In this document: positions 10,046-20,322 of the stretch, in pieces | Position numbering within the stretch: the stretch's first letter is position 1 | Layout of the letters: each line of letters starts with the position of its first letter | Assembly (NCBI GenBank): GCA_017631085.1 | Contig: JAGBTY010000023.1 | Location: forward strand, 1 to 64,000 | Reading direction: 5' to 3' | Source: Clostridia bacterium | Lineage (GTDB): Bacteria > Bacillota > Clostridia > Oscillospirales > CAG-272 | DNA: 64,000 bases | Translations under genes and position numbers: made by a program | The notes under the pieces: generated by a model | The model's input: only the letters and a program-made list of their open reading frames with translations | The model's database searches: none | Told to the model about the DNA's origin: nothing

Positions 10046-13000
10046 TCAATCATCGGTTTTTGATTTATTTCTGTAGACAAGACCCGTGAAGAGTCCGACA
10101 ACAGACAACCCGATAACGACCATAATGAATATACTTCCTGCGGTATTCATCACGTGCTTTCTGACGAAGGAAAGCTCCGTTTGAACGCCCGCCTCACTCT
10201 CTATTACAACGCGATATTTACCACCTTCGGTAATGGTAGGAATCTTGGTTGAAAGCGAAGTAATTTCAATTTCTTCAACAAGCTCCTCGCCGGTCTTGGT
10301 TTCGCGATAAATCTTGATGCGGTCTCCGACCTTGAGTCCCTCAAACGTTACGTCGTTTATCGTGGTTTCTCCGTTGTTACAACCAACCAATGTCACTTCC
10401 GGGGCGGTTGTATTTACCGTAAACTCAAACGTAGAGGTTTTCCCGGTTACAATAGAGGTCATTACCACGGTATATTTTCCGTTCTCCGTGAAATTGAAGC
10501 TTGACGTGTAATCGTCGTGATTTACAAAGGTCAAATAAGAAACGTTTATGCCGTCTCCACCATCATACCACATTTCCGTGATATGGTATTCATACGGTGT
10601 GGTATATGCAAATCCGTTTTGCGCGTGTGTTACGATATAGAAGGAAAAATACGATCTGTTTCCAAGCTTATCGCAAATAATTAATTCCCATTTGCCATCC
10701 TCTGCAAATTTCGAACCTGTAAAGTCGGATCGAATCACGCCGTTGTGAATTGCTTTTTCGATATACGCACTATCCTTGTTCAGATCCTTGAATCCAATCT
10801 TAGAGGAATTGACAACGCTTCCGTTTTCAATCACGTTTCGGCTGTCCGAATCATAGAATGAAAATTCAACGGCTGTATCCTTTTTAATGGTCAGCGACGT
10901 CGCATTTCCTGCATAATCAATGACGGTAAATCGGTAGGTTCCATCTTTCTTCAGAACGTCTCCGGAGTGATAAATAACCTCTTCTCCGTTATTTCTCGTA
11001 TAGGTTGCGTAGATGTTCTCACCAAAGGTGATAGAGATATCATTTTTCGTATTGAGTACTCCGTCTATCTCGGTGGTACCTATATTCGTAGGAATATTTA
11101 CGTCAACGTTCTTTCTTACAAGATATGCAGTGAAGCTATACTCAAATCCGTATTCATCAATATAGGTGATTACGTATTCGAAGTTACCGAAATCTCCCGC
11201 ATTTTCGAACACAAACGTCCTCGGGCACTCTGTTACGCTTCCGTTAACGGTGAAAATATAAGTCTTTGCATCGGTGTTGAAGCTCAAGGTGTTGTTCGAC
11301 CAAAAACCAAGTGAGATAGCATAGTTCAAATCGTACACCTCGGATTCAGACTTAGAACGTGTTGTTCGCTCAAGTTTAAGCGTTGGAGTTCCTCTGTAAT
11401 GAATTTCCTTCGTTACTACCCCTCCGTAACGATTGCGACAGATCATCTTGTAAACCCCGTCGCCGCTTGAACCAATTGCATTGACAAGTGAGCTCTCGTT
11501 GATAGCCACAGGGTTCTCAGCCAATGCATCAAACAAAACGGTCAGCGTATCACCATACTGAATAGCGAGGTAGTAAATACCAGCACTATCGTAAACGGAT
11601 TTATCTACCGAGAGCTTTTGGTTTGTATATCCCTCGTCTCGCTTCAGAGCCTTATCGTTATAACCCGTCAGCAGATTGTCGGGGATGGTATAATCGGACT
11701 TGTTAATCACAAGCGTTCTTGTAATTTCATTTCCGTAAGAATCGGTCAGTTTTACCTCATATGTTCCCGCTTTGGAGAACATAAGATAAGTGATCTCACC
11801 GTCCTTTTTCTGTGCGTAACCTGTGTATGCGGCACCGTTCAAGGTTACGGTAAATGTGATATCATCATTAAGCAAATCCAAAACGATTTCGCTATTCGAG
11901 TAAAGAGTGTCGTTGTAGTCCTTGCTATAATAGACCTTATGTCCATCAGCGAAGATAACGGACGAGGTAATACCAAAGCTTGTCGAAATAGCAATTCTGT
12001 AAACTCGCTCATTGCCGTAATGATTTCTTACGACCAAGAGATAGAACCCCTCGGTGTCATACTCGCTACCGGCAACATAGATGTTCGTTTTACCCTCAAG
12101 CTTAGTTGCATCAAGATCGTTAAGCTTTGAATAGTAGAGACTTATGCTCGATATGCGCTCACTCTCAAACGTAGATTGATCAACGGTAAATCCACTGTTG
12201 AGACGTACATCATCCTCGGTTTGAACTCCAAGGTCTTCCAACTTTACGCTCGAGCACTTTTTGGAAAGCTCTGCAGAAACGAAGCTTGTAATATTTGCGG
12301 ATACATTCTCAATTCTTGCACTGACCGAAACCACCCTGGATGAATCCTCGGGAACATATACCTTGATGCTAACGGTCTTATCCGTTCCAACCGAGGCATA
12401 TACCGCATAGGCACCGGTCTTGCTGATCAGATATTCCTGACCCACCTTGAAATCCTTAGCAGTCCTGTCAAGAATTGCTTCGCCTGTAACAAGATCGATC
12501 GTTTTATTACCGTTTTTATCAGAAACGATTTTGTATGTCAGAGAATAAATTCGTCCTTCGGAAATAGTAAAGCCATATATTTCAGCAGCTCCTCCGGATA
12601 CACCAACCGACATAAAGACGGTGGAATTCTGTTTCACGTTCAGTTTGAAATCCTTATTTCCGAAATCTATCTTTGAGTAAACCTTCTTACCGCCAACGGT
12701 TTCGAAGTTAAGATAGCCGTGAAGCTCCTGTCCCTTCTCTGCTCCGTCAACAAAGTAGTCAAACGAATCGGGCATACCATTTGTGAATGTAAATTCAGAC
12801 GTATTTCCAAGAGTATCCTTCGCTACAATTCGATATTGTCCCAACTTATTAACAATGATCTGTGAAAATCCGCTCTTTATGTCTTTCCTCTCGATCAGCG
12901 CTCCGTCAAGATAAACCTCAACAAGCGACAGGTCATTCGCATCACTTACATTGATCTTAATGAGATCCGAGCTTATTGTCCCGCCGTTTGACAAGGTGAT

Positions 13001-16000
13001 GGTCTTGGTACCCGAGAGAATGTAGTAAAGGTCCCCCATCTTAATAACATCACCGACATTACCCTTTTGTGCCCAATCATCAAATAAACTGTTCTCACCA
13101 TTTTCAAGCACGTCAACATCAGCAGATACGTTTAAGGAAGGCGGTGTAACGTCTACCACTCCCGTATAAATTGTGTAACAATCCTTGTGGTTCTTATAAT
13201 AAACCTTTAAGGTGAATGACTGTCCCGCATCGATCGTCACAGTAGTTTCGGCGCCAAGCATCTCATCGTACTTAGGTGTTGAACCGATAAACTCGTACCC
13301 AAAGTCTCCGCTAAAGCTGAATTTCGTTTGTACAGCGGTAGAAAGCTTATACTGATTATCGGATACCCATGTCAGGAGAAATCCTTGTGTATTTGTATCC
13401 TTGGGATCATAGGTGTGATATTTTCCGTCTGAACCGTAGTATTTCCAGGTAACAGTGGGATAGTTTCTCTCAAAGAGGTATTCCTCTGAGAATTCATTTC
13501 CGTATATATCCTGAATGTAAATCCTGTAATTTCCTGCCTTGGTAAAGGTTTGCTCCTCTGCGTACGTTGAGGTGAGAAGTCCTCCGTTCAGATAGACCTC
13601 GTATCGATATATCTGGTCGCTTCTGCGGTTACAGGTGAGCTTTATATACTTATCGACAGATTCTTTGATATCGCACTCAAGAGATGTGCTGCTGACCTTG
13701 GCGGTTACGGTATAATGGTTGCCCGAACGGTCGGAAACAACGATGTAATAATTACCGTCAGCCAGCTTAATGGGGGCCAGAGCAAGATCTGCTGCAGTAT
13801 AAATGCCGACAAGTGAAAGGCTGGAAGCTTTATAGACAGCCACGTAGGAGAGCCTGTCATATTCATTAGGAGAAATGCTTCCTATGTACAGATCCTTTGT
13901 TCTGATGTCAAGAACCTCTTTGCCGTCTACCGGAATTTCTTTGAAGTTACCGTTTTCATCAGTTTGAGTGAACTTTACATCAGGTGCTTCCTTATCCATA
14001 TAGATCGCATAAATTGCAACACCTTCCGTTGATAATTCACGGATATAGTAAACGCCTGATGCTTTCAAGACATCAATGAAGGTTTGACCCTTTTTGATAT
14101 TAAGCGTTGTCCACGTTGAAGCATTATCCTCGAACTGTTCAAGAGTCTTATACTGGAATATCGAATCCTCTGGAAGATCAAAGTTTCCAACGAGAGGATA
14201 TTTCTCGTAATCGTCTTCTCCCTCAGTACCGACAGAAACCATGCTCTTGTAGATATTTTTGTCAGCGGCAAAGCCGACCACGGTGGTCCAAGCATTTCCG
14301 CACATTGTTTCACCTGAAAGCTCGTCAGCTGCATGTATCTGTCCCAGCAAGAGATACGGCATTCCGTAATCATCAAGCAGCTTATTGCCCACCGCAGATC
14401 CGAGTAACAATGAGGTGTCAGTCAATACAACCGACTTTCCGTAGCCGGCGATGCGTGCTGCAACGGCGTTAAGTGCCTTCAAAAGATTCGTGGAAAGCGC
14501 ACCCTCTGTAAGCTCTGCACTATCGCCGTAATAATAATAAACCCATGCATATTCGCCCGACGTCGGAGTCCACGCTTCGCTCTTATACCGTATCCAATAC
14601 TGCCCTGCCTTCGGAACCATTGTTTCACCCGTGGCAAGCAGATATCCTCCTGTACCGCTGGCGAGCGCGCTTGCGGTTGTAGCACTTAACTGTACAAGAT
14701 AAATATCTCCAAGCTCCTTAAAGTAAACGTACTCCTTTGCCTTTTCAAAGCTTGAGAAGGTTGCGGGCTGCTTAGTACCGTTATAATTTACCTTTTGTAT
14801 CGCTCCGTCTATGTCCTTATAATAGAAGTAAGGATATTCAGTGGATAACTGGTACACGGTATTGCTAAGCAGTGTGCCGAATTCGACTTGGTTCTTGACA
14901 GCGGTGCTGTCGTTTTCATTTGCTGTTGCGTAAACAGTATAGACCTGAGAAACCTGCTCGGAGTCGTTCTCGCTGTTCAGAGACCTGACAAGCCTGATAT
15001 CGTAGCGTCCGCTTTCGATTTCCTTATGCAGGTGTACCTTAACCCGCCAAGAGTTTCCATCTGCCGCAATGCTATCACAAATTACACTGTATTCGCCACT
15101 TTGAAGAGCTGTACCGTTATAGCTTATGAGAATACTGTAATATTCCTTTTGGTCGCCGACAAGCTTTGTTCCGTCAATTTTAAAGCCAAAGCTGTAATAT
15201 ATCGGCTTGCTTCCGGCATCATTTACAACGGTATCATTGCCGTTCTTATAATCGTAAATAAAGGTTTTATTGTTGATCTTTTCCGGGCTTGTTACAAATT
15301 CATCATTTCCGGTGAAATTCAGCGGACCTACTTTAGACATAACATCCTCGGAAATATAATTGTAGGTATCAAACATCAGCGCAAATTCTGCTGTTTTTCC
15401 ACTTGAGTTTCCGAGCTTATCAATAAGTACCCAATAAAATTCTACTTCACCGCGCCCAAGAATTTCGTTTCCGTCAACATCAACACCGATGCCGACCTTA
15501 TCATGCGTAATCTTGTATGTCAGCGTTTTCGGGGTTCCCGTAAACGCATCTTCATTGAAGGTTGCAAGACGAACTCCCTCACCGTCTTTTCCGACGTAAT
15601 ACAGGATAGCTTCCCGAAGCCCGCTTCCGCCGTTGTCATCGGGAAACGGAACAGATATCGTTCTATACTTCAAGTCTCCTGTTACCCCTATTTTCTCTGC
15701 CGAAAGTTTTGGAGGAACATTGTCAAACTTAAACGGTCCGAAGGGGCCGGAAACAGAAGACTTTCCATAAGAAGAAACCGCCTTCAAATGCAGGTACATC
15801 TCTCCGTTACCGGTTCCGATGATAGTTTTCAGAATCTCTTTGTCCTCTTTGGTATGAAAGACTATCTTCGAGCTTGAATACCAGCTTTTGTCTTCAAGCC
15901 CCGGTGTGGTTGCACTGTTGGTCCACTGATAATAAACGGTTACGTAATCGTTAAAGCGCGAATTTACATTTTCCTGTGCGTTTACGTAAATATCCAAGGA

Positions 16001-17860
16001 CTTTGATTTTGACCACAGATCCGAGCTTTTTACACCGACTGTTGCAACGGGAGTTCTCAAGTCTCTTCCGTAGTTGTAAATATCATGGATCTTCGTACTC
16101 AAAAAAGAATAGAATCTATCATAATTGAGATACCTCGATCCACCTTTACACGGCCACGAGATGTCTGTTAAAGACGTTATGGTGATGCCATCAAGCTCCT
16201 CGGGTAGTTCTCCCTCAAATACGAACCTATCCCACGAATAGTAAATACTGCTGCGCCAGTCCTCGTCTTCTTTTGCATTATAATATAACTGCTTCATATT
16301 CAGGGTTACGTCATATTTGCCGTTGATCTTCGCCGTAATGATCTCAGGATAATTTTCGGTCCTGATGCGCATAAGCTGATTTACTTTGATCGTCATTTTG
16401 AGCGGATCGCCCTTGCGCATGGTATCGATGTTGGTGGTAACCATCTGATTGCCGACCTCATCCGTAACGATTCTTGCCCACTCATCTTTTTCATAAAGAC
16501 AGAAGGCGAACATCACATCCTTCAGGCGTCTTCCGTCCTTAGCATCAAAGGTTTCGGTGGTAAATGTCCATGAAAAGCTGTCTGCATAAGCGATATTGGT
16601 CGGCATCTTCAACCAGTGCAGGGCGGATGTACCGACAGGCGTCTGCGACATTTTAAAATGATAATATTGCTCAATCGCGTATCCTTCGTTCTCACATTTC
16701 AGAAGTGCGGCAACGAGATCGTCTATATCCTTGCCCTCTTCCTTCATAACCCTGTATGCTTCGTTTCCGTCGTTATCATAAAGAATAAAGCCATAGAAGT
16801 TATCATTGATAAAATCCTTTATGTTGTATTCCGTGTCCTCGTAGCGGTAATCGCCGTCATTGAAGTATTCATCACCATAATTTCCGTGAGCGTAGTCAAA
16901 GGCGTGCTCCCAGCCGAAAAATTCACTCTCATCAAACTGACCTTCGATTATGAGGGATAGTGCTTTTTTCTTTTCCCCCAGATAGCTATAATACAGGTCA
17001 AATGTAACGGGGCCTTCATTGTTCCAAAGGTCCTCTTGACAGAGACCGACAAGCGATACGCCGAGGTTGTATTTTCCCGTGGCAAGAAGCGCTCGAAAAT
17101 GACTCGGAAACTTATAGTTCAGATTTCCCGATTGGCTGCCTTGGTAGTAAATAAAGGGAGTGTTGATCGTATTGTCTACCAATGATACGTATGCTAGTTC
17201 TTCTTCAGGAGTATCACCGAAGTTAGTCTGATTGAAATAATGTTCTCCTCTCAGATAGCAATAAAGTCTGCTTTTGTCTCTATCAGCTATCGTACCGGAA
17301 TAGGTCTCGGGGTCGGGCTTATACAATTTTGCATTTCCCTCAACATCGATCAATTCAAAAATAAATCTATAGGAAACAAGAGCATCACTTTTGGTATCCT
17401 CCCACAACCAGTCGTTGCCTCGGGATGCGACAGGAAGCACAGTAGAATTTACCATAACTCTTGCCTTATATCCGTTTGCCTGATTGAGGGTTACGTAGGT
17501 ATCTCCATGAACGCCAACGCTCTCATAGTCACCCCAAACGGAAACTGCGGTATCATCCACTGTTCGATAATACACCAAAATTTCCTCGCCATTAGTAGGT
17601 GCTTTTTCCATATCTTCCAAAGTAATATCGAAATAAAACACACCGTTTTCATCTGGCAACGCCCGGTAAAAGTCCTCCTGGAGAGTTTCATAGTGGTGAT
17701 AGGAATACAGACTTTCAACAATTACCACGGGCAATGAACTGTCGTTTGTTGCCGTCGAGCCTTGTTGCCCAGAACCAGTTCCCTCTGCAAATACCGACAG
17801 AGGAATGGCACCGAACAGAATCAGCACCGACAATAAAATACATATTATTTTTTTCTTCAT
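10046..17860 (-). CDS. Giant Ig-repeat surface protein with C-terminal membrane anchor
   Basis: This 2604-aa secreted protein starts at the ATG at 17860, which has GGTGGAG upstream and a signal peptide (about residues 1-26, ending near VFAEG). An earlier start at 17959 would overlap the coupling ATPase gene and is rejected. The body is a long series of beta-sandwich-like units, about ten with the bacterial Ig-like ending G-x-Y-x-V/I-x-x-x-D-x-x-G-N (for example GTYEVKLTDSYGN). The last 34 residues hold one membrane segment and a short basic tail. There is no LPxTG motif, so anchoring is by the membrane helix. It lies 4 bases after the VirD4 gene. It is probably a cell-surface stalk or contact adhesin for the secretion apparatus, inferred from size, fold and operon. 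Confidence 0.88.
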   Translation of the reverse strand: MKKKIICILLSVLILFGAIPLSVFAEGTGSGQQGSTATNDSSLPVVIVESLYSYHHYETLQEDFYRALPDENGVFYFDITLEDMEKAPTNGEEILVYYRTVDDTAVSVWGDYESVGVHGDTYVTLNQANGYKARVMVNSTVLPVASRGNDWLWEDTKSDALVSYRFIFELIDVEGNAKLYKPDPETYSGTIADRDKSRLYCYLRGEHYFNQTNFGDTPEEELAYVSLVDNTINTPFIYYQGSQSGNLNYKFPSHFRALLATGKYNLGVSLVGLCQEDLWNNEGPVTFDLYYSYLGEKKKALSLIIEGQFDESEFFGWEHAFDYAHGNYGDEYFNDGDYRYEDTEYNIKDFINDNFYGFILYDNDGNEAYRVMKEEGKDIDDLVAALLKCENEGYAIEQYYHFKMSQTPVGTSALHWLKMPTNIAYADSFSWTFTTETFDAKDGRRLKDVMFAFCLYEKDEWARIVTDEVGNQMVTTNIDTMRKGDPLKMTIKVNQLMRIRTENYPEIITAKINGKYDVTLNMKQLYYNAKEDEDWRSSIYYSWDRFVFEGELPEELDGITITSLTDISWPCKGGSRYLNYDRFYSFLSTKIHDIYNYGRDLRTPVATVGVKSSDLWSKSKSLDIYVNAQENVNSRFNDYVTVYYQWTNSATTPGLEDKSWYSSSKIVFHTKEDKEILKTIIGTGNGEMYLHLKAVSSYGKSSVSGPFGPFKFDNVPPKLSAEKIGVTGDLKYRTISVPFPDDNGGSGLREAILYYVGKDGEGVRLATFNEDAFTGTPKTLTYKITHDKVGIGVDVDGNEILGRGEVEFYWVLIDKLGNSSGKTAEFALMFDTYNYISEDVMSKVGPLNFTGNDEFVTSPEKINNKTFIYDYKNGNDTVVNDAGSKPIYYSFGFKIDGTKLVGDQKEYYSILISYNGTALQSGEYSVICDSIAADGNSWRVKVHLHKEIESGRYDIRLVRSLNSENDSEQVSQVYTVYATANENDSTAVKNQVEFGTLLSNTVYQLSTEYPYFYYKDIDGAIQKVNYNGTKQPATFSSFEKAKEYVYFKELGDIYLVQLSATTASALASGTGGYLLATGETMVPKAGQYWIRYKSEAWTPTSGEYAWVYYYYGDSAELTEGALSTNLLKALNAVAARIAGYGKSVVLTDTSLLLGSAVGNKLLDDYGMPYLLLGQIHAADELSGETMCGNAWTTVVGFAADKNIYKSMVSVGTEGEDDYEKYPLVGNFDLPEDSIFQYKTLEQFEDNASTWTTLNIKKGQTFIDVLKASGVYYIRELSTEGVAIYAIYMDKEAPDVKFTQTDENGNFKEIPVDGKEVLDIRTKDLYIGSISPNEYDRLSYVAVYKASSLSLVGIYTAADLALAPIKLADGNYYIVVSDRSGNHYTVTAKVSSTSLECDIKESVDKYIKLTCNRRSDQIYRYEVYLNGGLLTSTYAEEQTFTKAGNYRIYIQDIYGNEFSEEYLFERNYPTVTWKYYGSDGKYHTYDPKDTNTQGFLLTWVSDNQYKLSTAVQTKFSFSGDFGYEFIGSTPKYDEMLGAETTVTIDAGQSFTLKVYYKNHKDCYTIYTGVVDVTPPSLNVSADVDVLENGENSLFDDWAQKGNVGDVIKMGDLYYILSGTKTITLSNGGTISSDLIKINVSDANDLSLVEVYLDGALIERKDIKSGFSQIIVNKLGQYRIVAKDTLGNTSEFTFTNGMPDSFDYFVDGAEKGQELHGYLNFETVGGKKVYSKIDFGNKDFKLNVKQNSTVFMSVGVSGGAAEIYGFTISEGRIYSLTYKIVSDKNGNKTIDLVTGEAILDRTAKDFKVGQEYLISKTGAYAVYASVGTDKTVSIKVYVPEDSSRVVSVSARIENVSANITSFVSAELSKKCSSVKLEDLGVQTEDDVRLNSGFTVDQSTFESERISSISLYYSKLNDLDATKLEGKTNIYVAGSEYDTEGFYLLVVRNHYGNERVYRIAISTSFGITSSVIFADGHKVYYSKDYNDTLYSNSEIVLDLLNDDITFTVTLNGAAYTGYAQKKDGEITYLMFSKAGTYEVKLTDSYGNEITRTLVINKSDYTIPDNLLTGYNDKALKRDEGYTNQKLSVDKSVYDSAGIYYLAIQYGDTLTVLFDALAENPVAINESSLVNAIGSSGDGVYKMICRNRYGGVVTKEIHYRGTPTLKLERTTRSKSESEVYDLNYAISLGFWSNNTLSFNTDAKTYIFTVNGSVTECPRTFVFENAGDFGNFEYVITYIDEYGFEYSFTAYLVRKNVDVNIPTNIGTTEIDGVLNTKNDISITFGENIYATYTRNNGEEVIYHSGDVLKKDGTYRFTVIDYAGNATSLTIKKDTAVEFSFYDSDSRNVIENGSVVNSSKIGFKDLNKDSAYIEKAIHNGVIRSDFTGSKFAEDGKWELIICDKLGNRSYFSFYIVTHAQNGFAYTTPYEYHITEMWYDGGDGINVSYLTFVNHDDYTSSFNFTENGKYTVVMTSIVTGKTSTFEFTVNTTAPEVTLVGCNNGETTINDVTFEGLKVGDRIKIYRETKTGEELVEEIEITSLSTKIPTITEGGKYRVVIESEAGVQTELSFVRKHVMNTAGSIFIMVVIGLSVVGLFTGLVYRNKSKTDD

Positions 17861-17864
17861 CAAA

Positions 17865-20285
17865 TTACTCCACCTCGCTATTCGTACCCGAGACATCCTT
17901 GTAGAAATCGTCAAGAGTTCCTTCCGGATTGTTTTCCTTATACATTCTCCAAAGAGCAATCAGGGTCTGTTCATCGGAGTTTGAGTTGCTGTCCTCACTG
18001 ACAGCTTCTCCATCTTCTATATTTTCTTCAATATTTTGATCATTCTGTTCGTGAACGATTGCCGAAACACCGGGCCCCGGAGTAAACGTGATCGTTTCTT
18101 CCTTTTTCTCGTCCTTCTCTCCGAACAATATCTTGTTTCTGTTTTCTACGCTATAAAGTATCGTATTTTCATCGAAGAAACGCTCGGAAAGGTCGCTGGT
18201 GTCCATTTTACCCATCTGATAGAACGGAACCTTAAAGCTCGGCGAGAAGTATGTCTTTAAAGGATAGTTACCAAAGGTAACAATAATCGAATTACCAATA
18301 TTACCAGGCTTATTCAGTCTTTGAAGCTCTGAGGGGTAGATCAGCGGTCTTACCTGCGTTTGATTTGAAAGGTTTATGTCACTTGAGCTGATAGAACCGC
18401 TTGTAGTGCTTGTTACTACCGTAATATTACCGCAGAGCTCGGAATACTCCTTACAGGTGTTCATATCGTTCGAACCGATGAACATCTTGATACCGCAGTT
18501 ACCCTTTACGATGTCCGCGACGGTATCACCGTAAACGTTATTGAGCTGCGCGTACGACTGAATGATCATAGTAAACCAGATCTTTCTCGAACGTCCAACC
18601 GTGATAAACTTATCAAACTTTTCGATCTTGGGCATATTACCGAACTCGTCCATGATGAAATATACGTTTCTCGGTAGAGCGAGCTCAACGGTTGCCGATG
18701 CAATCTTGATAAGCGTTTTATAAATATTAAGTATGAATATCGCAGCAAGATTGTGACGCGTATCCTTTTCATCGGGTATCTTCAAGAAGAGCGCCGTGGG
18801 CTTTTCTGCAAGCTGCTCAGAGTTGAAGTCCGAGGAGGAAGTCAACGCACAGATACCTGCGTCGTTGAACATCGTCAGCTTTTCGTAAACGATGGACATA
18901 TAAGATGCTCTCGTCTGCTCTGCGGCGTCGCATACCTGCTTGGAAAGCGAGAGTGCCTTGGAGAGCACGCTTCTGCCTGCAAAATAGTTGCGGAGCTCAA
19001 GGTAGTCCTTTGATGAGTTTTGAAGTATCTTGGTCATATTGAAGAAGTTGAACTTCTCCTTGGTCATACCGAGTCTGTCGTCTGCGCTATCTTCGAGCAT
19101 TGCAAGAAGGACCGCAAGTGTGATGCTTCGCGCACCCTTTTCCCACATGGGGTCTTTGGGGTTTTCAACAGGAATAAGTACCGAAACGAGGTCGTTGAGG
19201 TCCTCGTAAACCTCGTCATATACCTTTTTCTTGTAGACCTTTATGGCTTCAACAAGTCTTTCATATTTTGCATATCCCTTACCGTCAAACTCGTACCACT
19301 TTTCGCCCTCGGTAAAGTTTTCAAGAGGCTCCATGATCTGAAGTCCCGAATCCTCGGGGCGGTCCTTTCTAGCGAACGCCTCATTGTGGGCGTTGAGGAA
19401 CTTCTGATAGTTATCCCAGATCATATCGAGGGGGTTCCAACGATAGGAGGAATATGTATCACGAAGGTCTATGACCTTAACGTCGTATCCTCTGCTTACA
19501 AGATATTTAGAGTGAAGTGCGAAAAGCTCTCCCTTCGGGTCGGTCATGATCATTGACGAGCCTGCACCCGTGGCACCGATCAGCTGGATCATAGGACTTA
19601 CGAAGGTTGTCGTTTTACCCGAACCGGTAGAACCGATGACGAGCGAGTGACAAGGCGAGTTGTACACGACCTTCATATCCTTATCCTTGTCGATCAGCTT
19701 CGCCATAACGGGAATTCCGTCCTTCTTGACCTCTGCGAGCTTTGAATACTTATGAGGCTTGAATATCTTGTCTCTCTCCTCATCCTTCATCCAACGAGAG
19801 TTTTCAAGGTTTGTTTCAACCTGCTTGAGCTTACCTGTTCCGTGCAATCCCGCACGGATCATCAAAAGCATTCTTCTGTCGATAAAATAACAGTATATTG
19901 CAACGAATGCAATGAACATGATTACGACGATTCCGTAATACGTTACATCGAATGCAATGATATCCTCAAAGAACCCGAGCCAATCGAGCATCTTTAAATT
20001 AAAGCTACACTTGATAAGGCAGTAAAGCAAATATCCTAAAAGATTTGAAACAAGAAGCGATGTGGATGCCAAAAAGAGTATTTCCTGCAATCTTCCCTGC
20101 GCAAATCTATGTGACAACAGTACGTTTGACAAAAGCATCAATATAACGTAAAGGAATATGAACCACCGCAAAAAAGAAATGAACGTCAGGCACTCTTGCG
20201 ATATTAAAACAGATAACGAAATAATACCGCTGAGCAATGCACACACAAGCTGTATAATTCCTATGAAACCAATTTTTTGTTTCAT
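17865..20285 (-). CDS. VirD4/TraG-type T4SS coupling ATPase
   Basis: This 806-aa protein has N-terminal membrane helices (about 5-30, 40-57, 68-95 and 115-135) followed by a RecA-like motor. Walker A GSTGSGKT is at 218-225, the TDPKGE motif at 248-253 and Walker B YFIMDEFGN at 542-550. The C-terminal about 90 residues are acidic and polar. Coupling proteins select substrates and feed them to the VirB4-powered channel. The start follows AAAGGAG. The gene lies between the MBG lipoprotein and the giant Ig-repeat protein in one operon. No relaxase is visible nearby, so its substrate may be protein rather than DNA, which is inference. The motifs are intact. Confidence 0.93.
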   Translation of the reverse strand: MKQKIGFIGIIQLVCALLSGIISLSVLISQECLTFISFLRWFIFLYVILMLLSNVLLSHRFAQGRLQEILFLASTSLLVSNLLGYLLYCLIKCSFNLKMLDWLGFFEDIIAFDVTYYGIVVIMFIAFVAIYCYFIDRRMLLMIRAGLHGTGKLKQVETNLENSRWMKDEERDKIFKPHKYSKLAEVKKDGIPVMAKLIDKDKDMKVVYNSPCHSLVIGSTGSGKTTTFVSPMIQLIGATGAGSSMIMTDPKGELFALHSKYLVSRGYDVKVIDLRDTYSSYRWNPLDMIWDNYQKFLNAHNEAFARKDRPEDSGLQIMEPLENFTEGEKWYEFDGKGYAKYERLVEAIKVYKKKVYDEVYEDLNDLVSVLIPVENPKDPMWEKGARSITLAVLLAMLEDSADDRLGMTKEKFNFFNMTKILQNSSKDYLELRNYFAGRSVLSKALSLSKQVCDAAEQTRASYMSIVYEKLTMFNDAGICALTSSSDFNSEQLAEKPTALFLKIPDEKDTRHNLAAIFILNIYKTLIKIASATVELALPRNVYFIMDEFGNMPKIEKFDKFITVGRSRKIWFTMIIQSYAQLNNVYGDTVADIVKGNCGIKMFIGSNDMNTCKEYSELCGNITVVTSTTSGSISSSDINLSNQTQVRPLIYPSELQRLNKPGNIGNSIIVTFGNYPLKTYFSPSFKVPFYQMGKMDTSDLSERFFDENTILYSVENRNKILFGEKDEKKEETITFTPGPGVSAIVHEQNDQNIEENIEDGEAVSEDSNSNSDEQTLIALWRMYKENNPEGTLDDFYKDVSGTNSEVE

Positions 20286-20322
20286 TTTCTCTCCTTTCTG
20301 TATATGTTAAAGATTAAAGACA

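Noticed and set aside
17861..17959. Extended start for the giant Ig-repeat protein
   Set aside because: It would overlap the virD4 gene and put 33 residues before a perfect signal peptide. The ATG at 17860 has a strong ribosome site.
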